A stretch of DNA of 64,000 bases from JBNKFV01 sp050289485 (GTDB lineage Bacteria; Pseudomonadota; Gammaproteobacteria; Pseudomonadales; Cellvibrionaceae). The notes under the pieces are model-generated. The model was not told where the DNA came from. It saw only the letters and a program-made list of their open reading frames with translations, and ran no database searches. The stretch is from NCBI GenBank assembly GCA_050289485.1, contig JBNKFV010000016.1, positions 1 through 64,000 on the forward strand, written 5' to 3'. Shown here piece by piece: positions 44,997 through 53,658 of this stretch (positions are counted from its first letter, which is position 1; the number at the start of each line of letters is the position of its first letter). Made by a program: the position numbers and the translations under genes.

Positions 44997-46324
44997 TACG
45001 CAGCCTTTTTCTTACCGCGCGTGACTGGTTTTTGTGGGGCTTCATTCAGGGCTTTAGCCTTGATGATATAAGGCTTCATGATTTTCGCTACTGCTGTAAA
45101 CACAGGAACCACAACACTGTTACCGAATTGCTTGTAGGCTTGCGTATCGGAAACAGGAATTATAAAGCGGCTCTCGCCAGGCTTGTCGAAGCCCATCAAT
45201 CTTGCGCACTCCCTTGGTGTCAATCTGCGAGGACGCTTTCTTGATCCACGGTCGATCAGCACCTCTGAACCATCCTTATAATAGCGGGCAGACAGGGTTC
45301 GGGTTGAACGGTCTTCGGCTGTAACCTTGCCGAAGCCAAAACCGTTTCCGGCAGCCTTATGTTTATCCGCGTAATCTTTCAGATACTTCCAGAGTTTGGG
45401 CGTGAGTGTGTATTTATCCTCTACCGCATTGGCTGGTTCGAGAATATCTCCGACCCTGGGTTCTTTTTTGGGAAAGTATTTTTTTACATCACGAAGAGTT
45501 AGCGTAGATGTTCCGCCCAAGTCTTTTCGGAACGCTACCAGAACAATACGCTCCCTGTTTTGCGGTACAAAATTCTTGCCATTGATAATCTTGGGATCGG
45601 AAATGGCCTTATCAAATTCCCTGTCAGCGACCTCATAACCCAGCTCATCCAGCGTATTCATGATGACTTTGAAGGTCTTGCCACGATCATGGCTTTTCAG
45701 GTTCTTAACATTTTCCAGCATCACTGCCACTGGCTGCTTTGCTTCGATAATGCGGGCAACATCAAAAAACAGCGTACCTTGCGTGTCATCCTCAAAACCA
45801 TGAGCGCGACCGAGGGAGTTTTTCTTTGATACTCCGGCTATCGAGAAAGGCTGGCAGGGGAAACCAGCCAGCAAAACGTCATGATCGGGGATCATTTTGT
45901 TGATATGGGCATAGGCCTGGTTTTTATTCATGCCTTCAGGCTGGGTGATTTCCTTGATGTCACCATGAATCTCATGCTCACAATGGAAATTGGCCTGATA
46001 AGTCTTTACGGCATATTTATCATATTCACTGGTAAATACGCATTTCCCGCCCGCATCTTCAAATCCTTTTCTTATGCCGCCGATCCCGGCAAAGAGATCG
46101 ATAAAGGTGAATTCTTTTTCTCCATCTTTCGACGGAGTGGGTAACATCGACTCAAGGTCTATTCGTTCGGCATAAGTTAACCAATTGCTCTCCGCACGTT
46201 TCTCCCCATCTTTGATCCATCTGTTAACAACTTCTCTGGGATGGCCGATTTTGTCAGCAATATCCTGCTGAGAGTAAATTGATGAAACTTTGACCAGCAA
46301 ATCATGGTCGGGGAGTGAATTCAT
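44996..46324 (-). CDS. dcm: DNA cytosine-5 methyltransferase, Dcm type
   Basis: 442 residues. The short N-terminal helix-turn-helix-like region (SQQDIADKIGHPREVVNRWI) is as in E. coli Dcm. Methyltransferase motif I is LFAGIGGIRKGFE (about 78-90), motif IV holds the catalytic Cys157 in LLAGFPCQPFSIAG, then motif VI VMLENVKNL and motif VIII VPQNRERIVLV. Likely methylates the inner cytosine of CCWGG to protect against the adjacent nuclease. AGGGA precedes the ATG. First gene of a three-gene operon. A LexA-like site lies about 100 bp upstream. Confidence 0.93.
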   Translation of the reverse strand: MNSLPDHDLLVKVSSIYSQQDIADKIGHPREVVNRWIKDGEKRAESNWLTYAERIDLESMLPTPSKDGEKEFTFIDLFAGIGGIRKGFEDAGGKCVFTSEYDKYAVKTYQANFHCEHEIHGDIKEITQPEGMNKNQAYAHINKMIPDHDVLLAGFPCQPFSIAGVSKKNSLGRAHGFEDDTQGTLFFDVARIIEAKQPVAVMLENVKNLKSHDRGKTFKVIMNTLDELGYEVADREFDKAISDPKIINGKNFVPQNRERIVLVAFRKDLGGTSTLTLRDVKKYFPKKEPRVGDILEPANAVEDKYTLTPKLWKYLKDYADKHKAAGNGFGFGKVTAEDRSTRTLSARYYKDGSEVLIDRGSRKRPRRLTPRECARLMGFDKPGESRFIIPVSDTQAYKQFGNSVVVPVFTAVAKIMKPYIIKAKALNEAPQKPVTRGKKKAA

Positions 46325-47001
46325 GGATATTCCCTGATTAGAGTGATTGTTTAGATGGAAATATTATGTGATTAATAGTCACTCATATGTCCCTTTTTGT
46401 CAAACTGGTATCGCACATATTTTACTGTATGGGTGTACAGTATAATTCGTTGGTACAAAAATACCAGCCTCAACCCTTTTGGACGAATTATTAATTGGCA
46501 ATCAACCAAAGTCAGAACTTCCAGTAAATGAGCCAAGGCTCCGAAAGATCACAAAGACTGGGGTCAGGTCTTACATTTGACATAACAAAATCCGGCCAAG
46601 CCCCAATAGCATTACAAAAAGGGCGCAGGTGCGCGAGGAGGGGGTAATATCCCCTAAACATCAACGACCTGAAAAATGTTTTTTGCATTAGACAAACTAG
46701 CAATCCAGGCAATAAAAGATTTGATGTCCCATACGCGGTAAAATAGAGAGGATGAATGCGACACTTTTCAAGAAATTTGCGACGTAATTGGCATTTTTAA
46801 TTAAAGGGGTCAAAGCCCTTTCGTGAACCACAGCAAGTCACAAGGGCAGTTTACCTAACTCAATGACTGCTTCTAGCCGTAATTGAATCTTACAGAGATA
46901 TTAAATCTTGTGTTATAAAAACTGTAGATAGCGGGAGGTTCGTCTAGTATCTAGAAGTCGGACGCTATCGAGTAAACTGCCAAATGTATAAGGGAAACCT
47001 T
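46325..47001. other. Gene-poor accessory spacer between dcm and hypothetical genes
   Basis: About 680 bp. It contains the LexA box, GGGGTCAGGTCTTACATTTG (46560-46579) and a hairpin AAAGGG/CCCTTT with GGGGTCAAAG at 46803-46822. GGGGTCAG-type motifs are often seen at the flanks of REP-associated or IS200-like transposase genes, so this may be a scar. A 39-codon frame at 46528-46647 has no ribosome binding site. Confidence 0.4.
46423..46446 (+). promoter_or_regulatory. LexA (SOS) box overlapping a -10 element
   Basis: TACTGTATGGGTGTACAGTA (46423-46442) has both CTGT and ACAG half-sites with the canonical N8 spacing and matching flanks. A perfect TATAAT follows at 46441-46446, so the box would block a rightward promoter. 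On the left it is about 100 bp from dcm. No intact gene begins immediately to the right. Confidence 0.7.
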
Positions 47002-47436
47002 GTGACGAAGACAATTCTATATCGGTTATTCGGGTTTGGTTCTGTTCCCAAGCAGCTACGCCCGGTACTTGAGCAAGAGGGAATGGTTGTCTGTGACGAA
47101 GGTATTGGAGGCCGGCTTGTAACAAAACATGTCGATGGTCCAGGTAAGCGATATCGTAATCGCACAGAAGGTTTTTCTGGTTGCTTGGTTATAACCAAAG
47201 AGAGAGTGGTCTGTTACACCTATGGGAAGCGTCAGATCAACATTTCTATTGAAGACCCAAAGATAGCGAATTTGTATGTTGATACTCCGGATAAAAATAG
47301 CTTATGGCTTTCGTTTGAGTCTTCAAGCTTTAGGGAGGGGTGGGACGGTGTGATCGAGTTCCGGTTTAACACAGATAAAGCTCTTCTGTTTCGTGATGCA
47401 CTAATAGCAATTGGCGCCCAGCAGACGACTGCATAG
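47002..47436 (+). CDS. Conserved hypothetical protein
   Basis: 144 residues from the GTG at 47002, with AAGGGA 6 nt upstream; an ATG at 46984 lies before that site and is less likely. The protein is beta-rich (GFSGCLVITKERVVCYTYGKRQINISIED, LWLSFESSSF, GVIEFRF), which could be a PH-like domain. It has one CDEG motif and no signal peptide or membrane helix. Similar proteins are, to my memory, annotated only as hypothetical. Confidence 0.65.
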   Translation: MTKTILYRLFGFGSVPKQLRPVLEQEGMVVCDEGIGGRLVTKHVDGPGKRYRNRTEGFSGCLVITKERVVCYTYGKRQINISIEDPKIANLYVDTPDKNSLWLSFESSSFREGWDGVIEFRFNTDKALLFRDALIAIGAQQTTA

Positions 47437-47640
47437 AGGCGGACATACCGCATCAATGAGCTTAAGTTTATAACACCCGCTTCTGGCCGGTTTCGGACAA
47501 AAAATTTGATAACCGTTAGTATAAAAACACCGGCTTTGAATAACGCAGTTATCTTTCGGGAGGATAACCCCGTTTAAAACCGGCTGCTCGGCTAGACTTG
47601 TTTTTAATATTCTTCTGACATATCGGCCTGAGGTGTGTAA

Positions 47641-48411
47641 ATGCTGAAAGACTGGTTTCAATCTGTGATGCAAGCTTTGGCAAACGCGGTTCGTCTTCTT
47701 CGAAAAATACGAGACGAATTCCTTGAAGCAACTATTGTGCGCCTTAATCGGCTTCTCGATCGCCTTGCTAATTTCCTCACGCCTGATTATGGAATCGATG
47801 AGCACCCCAGTGATATTTGGCGATGGGATGGCCGTAAAAAGCGCTGGGTATTTAGAAACCCTAGGCCGGTGAATTACAATTGCACAGAATATCTGCGCGC
47901 GCGTATCGAGGGGCCATCTAAACCGCCGGAAACCGGTTTTATCAACGCTTTTCCTCAGGGAAAAACGGTAGGGGAGATGGAGCTTGTTCTTATTCAAAAT
48001 GGGTTTGTTGGCCCATATATCGCCGATAAAGCACCTTGCGTGTGTGAATCCCCTGATTCTGAGCAAACCCAAAGTGAAACGCTGGGTGGTTATGACGGGA
48101 AACGTTGCGTTTGTGCCGTAGTGTATCAATCACTGGCACAGGGATCCGACCCAACGCAAGATTCATCGTGGGCATCAACCCATGTTGCCGTACAACATAG
48201 GCATGGTAGTTATTGCGATTGGGCCGGAAAGCGCTCGGGCTTTTTCCCCATTGAACATTTTCAGCACCCCGAAGATTACTATCATGGCGACGATGCCAAA
48301 ACCTGGAGAATGCTTTTTTATTGCCGCAATACTGCGCCCTTGCCCGAATATAGTGACGTTAAAATAAACGATACAGCCATTGGTCACGGCCCGGCTGTGA
48401 AGCCTCAATAG
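47641..48411 (+). CDS. Hypothetical protein with possible papain/NlpC-like Cys-His arrangement
   Basis: 256 residues, GAGGTG before the ATG. An amphipathic N-terminal helix (1-45) is followed by a block with NYNCTEYLRARIEG (Cys81) and, 100 residues later, STHVAVQHRHGSYCDW (His181) and FFPIEHF (His206). The order Cys...His...His and the TH.A.Q..G pattern loosely recall small cysteine-hydrolase or DUF7689-like domains. That is weak pattern memory only. Five further Cys occur in 133-192. A 242-codon antisense frame over it is a shadow. Confidence 0.6.
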   Translation: MLKDWFQSVMQALANAVRLLRKIRDEFLEATIVRLNRLLDRLANFLTPDYGIDEHPSDIWRWDGRKKRWVFRNPRPVNYNCTEYLRARIEGPSKPPETGFINAFPQGKTVGEMELVLIQNGFVGPYIADKAPCVCESPDSEQTQSETLGGYDGKRCVCAVVYQSLAQGSDPTQDSSWASTHVAVQHRHGSYCDWAGKRSGFFPIEHFQHPEDYYHGDDAKTWRMLFYCRNTAPLPEYSDVKINDTAIGHGPAVKPQ

Positions 48412-48459
48412 CGATTACAAAGGGGAGGGCTGTACAGTGCTGTAATGACAGATAGTTGC

Positions 48460-48981
48460 TTAATCGGCTATTTGAAGGCGGCGGGACTGGCGGTAAGCTT
48501 TGGCCCAATAGGGCGTATCAATGTGGGAGGCAATAACACCTTTGGACGTTGACGCATGCACAAATTCGCCATCGCCAATATACACACCCACATGACGCTG
48601 TTTTAAGCCCGTTTTGAAAAATAACAGGTCGCCGGTTGTTAATTGCTGCAGTGGCACGGGCTTGCCGGCTTGGGCCAGGGCTTTCGTGTTTCTTGGTACG
48701 GTCATACCAAACACATCCCTAAAGGTAATATAGATAAAGCCCGAACAGTCCAACCCTTGTGCACCTGTGCCGCCATAGCGGTAAGGCGTGCCACGCCACT
48801 GGTGAAAGTGACGGTTAAGCCGGTCTTGCGCACTGTGTTTGCTAGCGGTATCCACCGGAGGCGCTTTCTGTTGAGGTTTTGCCGCCGCGACCGTGGGATT
48901 TCTAACCGGTGATGTGGAGCATGCGCCAAGGAACAGGGTGCAGATCGCTATAATGAATGTGGCGCATACGAAATTTTTCAT
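48460..48981 (-). CDS. NlpC/P60 family lipoprotein, probable DD/LD-endopeptidase
   Basis: 173 residues, MepS/Spr-like. The signal peptide ends in lipobox FLGAC (Cys21). The NlpC/P60 catalytic set is Cys79 (GLDCSGFIY), His130 (RHVGVYIG) and His142 (FVHAS). It cleaves peptidoglycan cross-links or stem peptides at the outer membrane. Monocistronic and convergent with the hypothetical gene. Confidence 0.9.
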   Translation of the reverse strand: MKNFVCATFIIAICTLFLGACSTSPVRNPTVAAAKPQQKAPPVDTASKHSAQDRLNRHFHQWRGTPYRYGGTGAQGLDCSGFIYITFRDVFGMTVPRNTKALAQAGKPVPLQQLTTGDLLFFKTGLKQRHVGVYIGDGEFVHASTSKGVIASHIDTPYWAKAYRQSRRLQIAD

Positions 48982-49199
48982 CTTTTTACCTTAGCATAAC
49001 GCTTCAATAAAATAGGTTGCGGTACTGCACAAACATTACACAGGCATCCGTAAAGGGGACAATCCGTAGTGTTTTGTTATGTCCGATACTGTTTAGTATC
49101 GGACGGTATGGATTATGTAGGGCGATTCGTGTACAGCTACCCGGTTATTACCTAATATCTCGCTAGCAAAAACCTCTATGGACGTTCCCGGACGGAAAC

Positions 49200-50396
49200 A
49201 TGGATATGACCAAACGCTCCAGCGATTTCAAAAAAAGTGATTTCAAAAAAATACCTCCCAGTATCTGGGTTCTCGGCGTTGTTAGCCTGTTGATGGACAT
49301 CTCTTCGGAGATGGTTCACAGCCTGTTGCCGTTATTCCTGGTAGGCACATTGGGCGCAAGCGCCCTTGTGGTCGGCCTGATCGAAGGTTTAGCCGAGTCT
49401 ACGGCGCTGATCGTAAAAATATTCTCGGGTGCGTTGAGTGATTACCTGGGCAAGCGTAAAGGCTTGGCTGTATTTGGTTACGCCCTGGGGGCATTGACCA
49501 AGCCGTTTTTCGCCATGGCACCCAATGCTGGCATTGTACTTTCTGCGCGACTGATGGATCGGGTTGGTAAAGGTATACGCGGTGCGCCCCGCGATGCTTT
49601 GGTGGCAGACATCGCTCCAGCCGAATTACGTGGCGCGGCATTCGGTCTTCGTCAGTCTCTAGATACAGTGGGTGCTTTTCTGGGGCCGCTGCTCGCCGTC
49701 GGACTGATGTTGCTGTGGGCCAATGATTTTCGGGCTGTGTTCTGGGTTGCTGTTATACCGGGGCTACTCGCGGTGGCGCTGCTGGTATTCGGGGTGAAAG
49801 AGCCGGAACGTCACGGCGGTGAAACACGCACCAATCCAATCTGCCGTAAGAACCTTAATCGGTTGAGCGGCGCTTACTGGTGGGTGGTGGGTGTGGGCGC
49901 GGTTTTTGCGCTAGCTCGATTTAGTGAGGCTTTCCTGGTGCTGAGGGCACAGCAAGGCGGCATTGCTGTCGCCCTTGTGCCGCTGGTAATGGTAGCCATG
50001 AATGTGGTCTATGCTGGATCAGCTTATCCGTTTGGTAAGTTGTCCGATCGGATGAGCCACAAAACGTTATTGGCGCTGGGACTGGTTGTACTCATCACTG
50101 CCGACCTGGTACTGGCGGTCGACGATCACTGGCAAACGGTACTTGCCGGCGTTGCGCTGTGGGGGCTTCACATGGGTATAACACAGGGTTTGTTGGCGAG
50201 AATGGTGGCGGATGCTGCCCCTGCTGATCTTCGTGGCACAGCGTTCGGTTTCTTCAATCTGATCAGTGGCTTCGCAATGCTTATCGCCAGTGCATTGGCG
50301 GGATTGCTATGGGATCAACTTGGAGCCTCGTTTACATTTTATGCGGGAGCCGTATTTTGTATCCTGGCGCTGCTGGGGTTGGCAAAAAAATTTTGA
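49200..50396 (+). CDS. MFS transporter
   Basis: 398 residues with 12 predicted membrane segments. The MFS loop motif between TM2 and TM3 is GALSDYLGKRKGLAV, and DRVGKGIRGAPRDALVADIAP follows TM4, a block typical of a class of uncharacterised exporters. The LMDISSEMVHSLLPLFLVGTLGA start is shared by that subgroup. No substrate can be assigned. It is isolated between spacers; a GGGGTCAG motif lies just after its stop. Confidence 0.85.
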   Translation: MDMTKRSSDFKKSDFKKIPPSIWVLGVVSLLMDISSEMVHSLLPLFLVGTLGASALVVGLIEGLAESTALIVKIFSGALSDYLGKRKGLAVFGYALGALTKPFFAMAPNAGIVLSARLMDRVGKGIRGAPRDALVADIAPAELRGAAFGLRQSLDTVGAFLGPLLAVGLMLLWANDFRAVFWVAVIPGLLAVALLVFGVKEPERHGGETRTNPICRKNLNRLSGAYWWVVGVGAVFALARFSEAFLVLRAQQGGIAVALVPLVMVAMNVVYAGSAYPFGKLSDRMSHKTLLALGLVVLITADLVLAVDDHWQTVLAGVALWGLHMGITQGLLARMVADAAPADLRGTAFGFFNLISGFAMLIASALAGLLWDQLGASFTFYAGAVFCILALLGLAKKF

Positions 50397-50670
50397 TTCC
50401 TGGGGTCAGATTGCACAATAGCGCACGAACAAATTGGGTTTCCATGTACAAAATATTACGGTTGAAGAATCCCTGGCGCTTCATACTTTCGCATATTTCA
50501 TGGTAAACCTTAAGGTTGCTGAGGTTACTTTTGCCCCTTCTTATTTGTTAGAATGCATCTTGAAACATAATACCTCCTACCTGCTTTGGTGATATTCCGT
50601 TTGCTATTTTTTTAGTGTGGCAACAATACAAGTTGCATACGGAATATTTCTTAAATACAGGTACTTTCCT
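50397..50670. other. Spacer between MFS gene and ndh with GGGGTCAG motif
   Basis: 274 bp. CTGGGGTCAGATTGCAC begins at 50400, echoing the motif at 46.56 kb. No gene is supported. The ndh promoter should lie in 50520-50660. Confidence 0.35.
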
Positions 50671-51981
50671 ATGAAAATTGTCATTGTTGGCGGCGGTGCG
50701 GGCGGTTTGGAACTCGCTACCAAGCTCGGTCGTAAGCTAGGCCGTAAAAAACGCGCAGATGTACTGCTGATAGATCGCGACCACACCCACATTTGGAAAC
50801 CTCTCTTACATGAAGTAGCCAGTGGCGCATTAGATGCTGAACTGGATTCGGTCAGTTACAGAGCACATGCCCATGGCAACTATTATCGTTTCAAAATTGG
50901 GACCCTATGCGGTATCGATCGAGAAAAAAAGGTGATTAACCTTGCGGCACTAACCGATGAGAGTGGCATGGAAATTCTTCCTGCCAGAGAGGAAAGCTAC
51001 GATTATCTGGTTCTCGCTATCGGCGGTGTGACTAACGATTTTGGTACACAAGGGATTGCTGACAACTGTATTTTTCTCGATAGCCCTGCTCAGGCACTAC
51101 GTTTTCAAAAGCAATTGGTTAATCGATTTATTCACCTTAATCGAGAGATTGCGGTCAATGAAACCAAAGAGCCACTAAAGGTCGCCATTATAGGTGGCGG
51201 TGCCACGGGCGTTGAACTCTCTGCTGAACTGTTTCGTGCCCGTGAATACTTTCAAGTGTACGGCCTAAGCCATATTAAACCGGAAGATTTTAGCGTTACG
51301 CTGATTGAGGCGGGCCCTACTCTGCTTCCGGCACTCAGTGAGCGCGTTGCCAACGCAACACAGACAGAGCTAGAAAAGCTGGGGGTTGATATTCGCCTTA
51401 ATACCATGGTGCAAAAAGCTGAAAAGCAGGCATTGCACTGCAAGAATGGCGATATTATCGCTGCCGATCTCATTGTTTGGGCAGCCGGCGTAAAAGCGCC
51501 TGATTTTCTAAAAGATTTTGGTGGTTTACAGGTGAATCGCGCCAACCAGGTATTGGTTGAAGGCACATTAGTAAGCAAAGACGATGATTCTATTTTTGCA
51601 CTTGGCGATTGCGCAGGTTTACTGCAAAGAAATAAAAAAGGTGAGGAAAAATGGATTCCACCACGCGCGCAATCCGCCCACCAAATGGCAACAACGGTGG
51701 CCAAAAACCTGATTAATATCTACAAAAACAAACCCATGGTGTCATTTAAGTACAGTGATTATGGCTCGCTAGTGTCGCTAAGCGATTATACGGCGCTAGG
51801 TAACCTCATGGGCGGTATTATTGGGGGAACGCTCAAAGTTGAAGGCCGAATTGCACGTATGGCTTATATTTCTCTTTATCGGATGCACCAGATTGCCGTT
51901 AACGGCATTTTTCGTACCTGCTTACTGGCGTTATCCGACAAAATTAACCATTACTTGCGCCCTCGCCTTAAATTGCACTGA
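50671..51981 (+). CDS. ndh: Type II NADH:quinone oxidoreductase
   Basis: Non-proton-pumping NADH dehydrogenase, peripheral on the inner membrane, 436 residues from the ATG at 50671; an 18-codon upstream extension is rejected because MKIVIVGGGAGGLELATKLG is the natural start. The second dinucleotide fold is VAIIGGGATGVELSAELF, and VWAAGVKAPDFLKDFGG and ALGDCA complete the FAD site. The C-terminal membrane anchor and the ending RPRLKLH are nearly those of E. coli Ndh. A terminator follows. Confidence 0.93.
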   Translation: MKIVIVGGGAGGLELATKLGRKLGRKKRADVLLIDRDHTHIWKPLLHEVASGALDAELDSVSYRAHAHGNYYRFKIGTLCGIDREKKVINLAALTDESGMEILPAREESYDYLVLAIGGVTNDFGTQGIADNCIFLDSPAQALRFQKQLVNRFIHLNREIAVNETKEPLKVAIIGGGATGVELSAELFRAREYFQVYGLSHIKPEDFSVTLIEAGPTLLPALSERVANATQTELEKLGVDIRLNTMVQKAEKQALHCKNGDIIAADLIVWAAGVKAPDFLKDFGGLQVNRANQVLVEGTLVSKDDDSIFALGDCAGLLQRNKKGEEKWIPPRAQSAHQMATTVAKNLINIYKNKPMVSFKYSDYGSLVSLSDYTALGNLMGGIIGGTLKVEGRIARMAYISLYRMHQIAVNGIFRTCLLALSDKINHYLRPRLKLH

Positions 51982-52034
51982 GACAGCCATATGTGGCGTT
52001 TGTCGCGCCCTAAAATAGGTTGAGGGTTTTTACG

Positions 52035-52065
52035 AAGCCACTTCCATCTCGGAAGTGGCTTTTTT
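52035..52065 (+). terminator. Terminator of ndh
   Basis: AAGCCACTTCC and GGAAGTGGCTT form a perfect 11-bp stem followed by TTTT. Confidence 0.92.
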
Positions 52066-52118
52066 ATGCATAGATCATGCTGAAAATACCTTCTGAAGTA
52101 ATTAGCGTAATTTATTGT

Positions 52119-52154
52119 ATATTAGCTTGCTTTAATATTAAATATAGCTAATAT
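52119..52154. promoter_or_regulatory. 36-bp concentric dyad upstream of sqr
   Basis: ATATTAGCT (52119-52127) and AGCTAATAT (52146-52154) flank TTTAATATTAAA (52131-52142), all sharing one centre of symmetry: 15 of 18 base pairs match. It lies 140 bp before sqr. It could be a large operator for a sulfide-responsive repressor or an upstream hairpin. The 52066-52292 region holds nothing else recognised. Confidence 0.6.
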
Positions 52155-52292
52155 TAGGAGGTCAGAGCATTTGCTATTCACTAGATTTACTGTACACGAC
52201 TTGATACAAAACAAATTAAATAGATTTAATCGTGATACTACTAAGCAGTAAGAAAATAGTATTTCATTGGCTTACTATGAGAGGTATTCCTG

Positions 52293-53564
52293 ATGAAAAA
52301 AATAGTCATCATTGGTGCCGGTGTTGGTGGACTACCTGCCGCCTACGAACTGCGGGAAAAACTGGGGGAGGAACATGACATTACCGTTGTATCTGACTCC
52401 CCCTATTTCCAGTTTGTACCGTCCAACCCCTGGGTCGCAGTGAACTGGAGACAGCGAAAAGACATTTGCATTGATATAGCTCTACCCCTCAAGAAACATG
52501 GTATTAACTTCACCGCCGCCGGCTTAAAGCACTTAGACCCAGAATCCAGACGTCTAACGCTGGGGGATGGCAGCAGCCTGGAATACGACTACCTCATCCT
52601 GACTACCGGCCCCCGTCTCGCCTTTGAAGAAATAGAAGGACTGGGCCCTCAGGGGCACACCCATTCGGTTTGTCATATTGATCATGCAGAACAAGCAAGG
52701 GAGGCCTGGGAAGAATTTGTCGTCGACCCCGGGCCTATCGTAATAGGTGCTGCCCAGGGTGCATCCTGTTTTGGCCCAGCTTATGAATTCGTTTTTATTG
52801 TGGATGCTGACCTGCGCAGGCGGAAAATCAGAAACAAAGTGCCAATCACCTATATCAGCCCCGAACCTTATATCGGGCATATGGGATTAGATGGCGTTGG
52901 TGATTCAAAAACCCTGCTGGAAAGTGAATTTCGTGAACGTCATATTAACTGGGTGACCAACGCAAAAATCGGTTCAATCAACAAAAATAATATGACAGTT
53001 ATGGAATGTAACGATAGCGGTGAAGAAGTTAAGCAGCATGAATTACCCTTCAAATACTCAATGATTCTACCTGCTTTTACCGGCATTGATCCGCTAAGGA
53101 ATATTGAAGGGTTGGTAAACCCACGCGGCTTCGTCATTATTGACAAGTATCAACGCAATCCCAAATATTCGAATATCTATGCCGCTGGTGTCTGCGTGGC
53201 AATCGCTCCACAAAAAACTACACCGGTGGCAACAGGTGTACCTAAAACCGGCTATATGATCGAGTCCATGGTCACTGCCATCGTGGAAAATATCGCGCTG
53301 GACATCGCAGGTAAATTACCTGATTCGGAAGCCACCTGGAATGCCATCTGCCTGGCCGATATGGGTGATACCGGTATTGCATTTGTTGCGCTGCCGCAAA
53401 TCCCTCCACGCAATGTTACCTGGGCGCGAAAAGGAAAATGGGTTCATCTTGCGAAAGTAGGCTTCGAAAAATATTTTCTTCGGAAAATTCAAACCGGAAA
53501 CACGGATCCTTACTATGAAAGAAAAATACTCAAGATGTTGGGTATCGAAAAGCTCAAAGCCTAA
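52293..53564 (+). CDS. sqr: Sulfide:quinone oxidoreductase
   Basis: Flavoprotein oxidising sulfide to sulfur or polysulfide and passing electrons to quinone at the membrane, 423 residues. FAD fold KKIVIIGAGVGGLPAAYEL. All three conserved redox cysteines are present: Cys127 (HSVCHIDH), Cys159 (QGASCFGPAYEF) and Cys353 (NAICLADMGDT), matching Cys128/160/356 of the Acidithiobacillus enzyme. PKTGYMIESM and the Pro/Gly pattern before it are also typical. It is separately transcribed from ndh, with a terminator between them. Confidence 0.88.
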   Translation: MKKIVIIGAGVGGLPAAYELREKLGEEHDITVVSDSPYFQFVPSNPWVAVNWRQRKDICIDIALPLKKHGINFTAAGLKHLDPESRRLTLGDGSSLEYDYLILTTGPRLAFEEIEGLGPQGHTHSVCHIDHAEQAREAWEEFVVDPGPIVIGAAQGASCFGPAYEFVFIVDADLRRRKIRNKVPITYISPEPYIGHMGLDGVGDSKTLLESEFRERHINWVTNAKIGSINKNNMTVMECNDSGEEVKQHELPFKYSMILPAFTGIDPLRNIEGLVNPRGFVIIDKYQRNPKYSNIYAAGVCVAIAPQKTTPVATGVPKTGYMIESMVTAIVENIALDIAGKLPDSEATWNAICLADMGDTGIAFVALPQIPPRNVTWARKGKWVHLAKVGFEKYFLRKIQTGNTDPYYERKILKMLGIEKLKA

Positions 53565-53618
53565 TTGATTAATGTTAATTTTTCCTTTAATTAAAGGTTT
53601 GCTTACCTCTGTAATAGT

Positions 53619-53648
53619 AAAAAAGCCCGTATGCATACGGGCTTTTTT
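53619..53648. terminator. Bidirectional terminator between sqr and emrB
   Basis: A perfect palindrome with AAGCCCGTATG and CATACGGGCTT arms and A6/T7 flanks, between convergent genes. Confidence 0.93.
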
Positions 53649-53658
53649 TGTGGTGTCA

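Noticed and set aside
46528..46647. 39-codon frame to the right of the LexA box
   Set aside because: Lacks a ribosome binding site and covers the GGGGTCAG repeat-like motif; not enough evidence to call it an SOS-induced peptide.
47401..48129. 242-codon minus-strand ORF
   Set aside because: Opposite the 256-residue plus-strand protein, with no ribosome binding site or recognisable domain; the plus frame has a good start signal and protein-like composition.
46423..48460. Integron platform (LexA-controlled integrase plus cassettes)
   Set aside because: A LexA box and orphan ORFs prompted the idea, but no integron integrase and no attC-like GTTRRRY/RYYYAAC structures were found.
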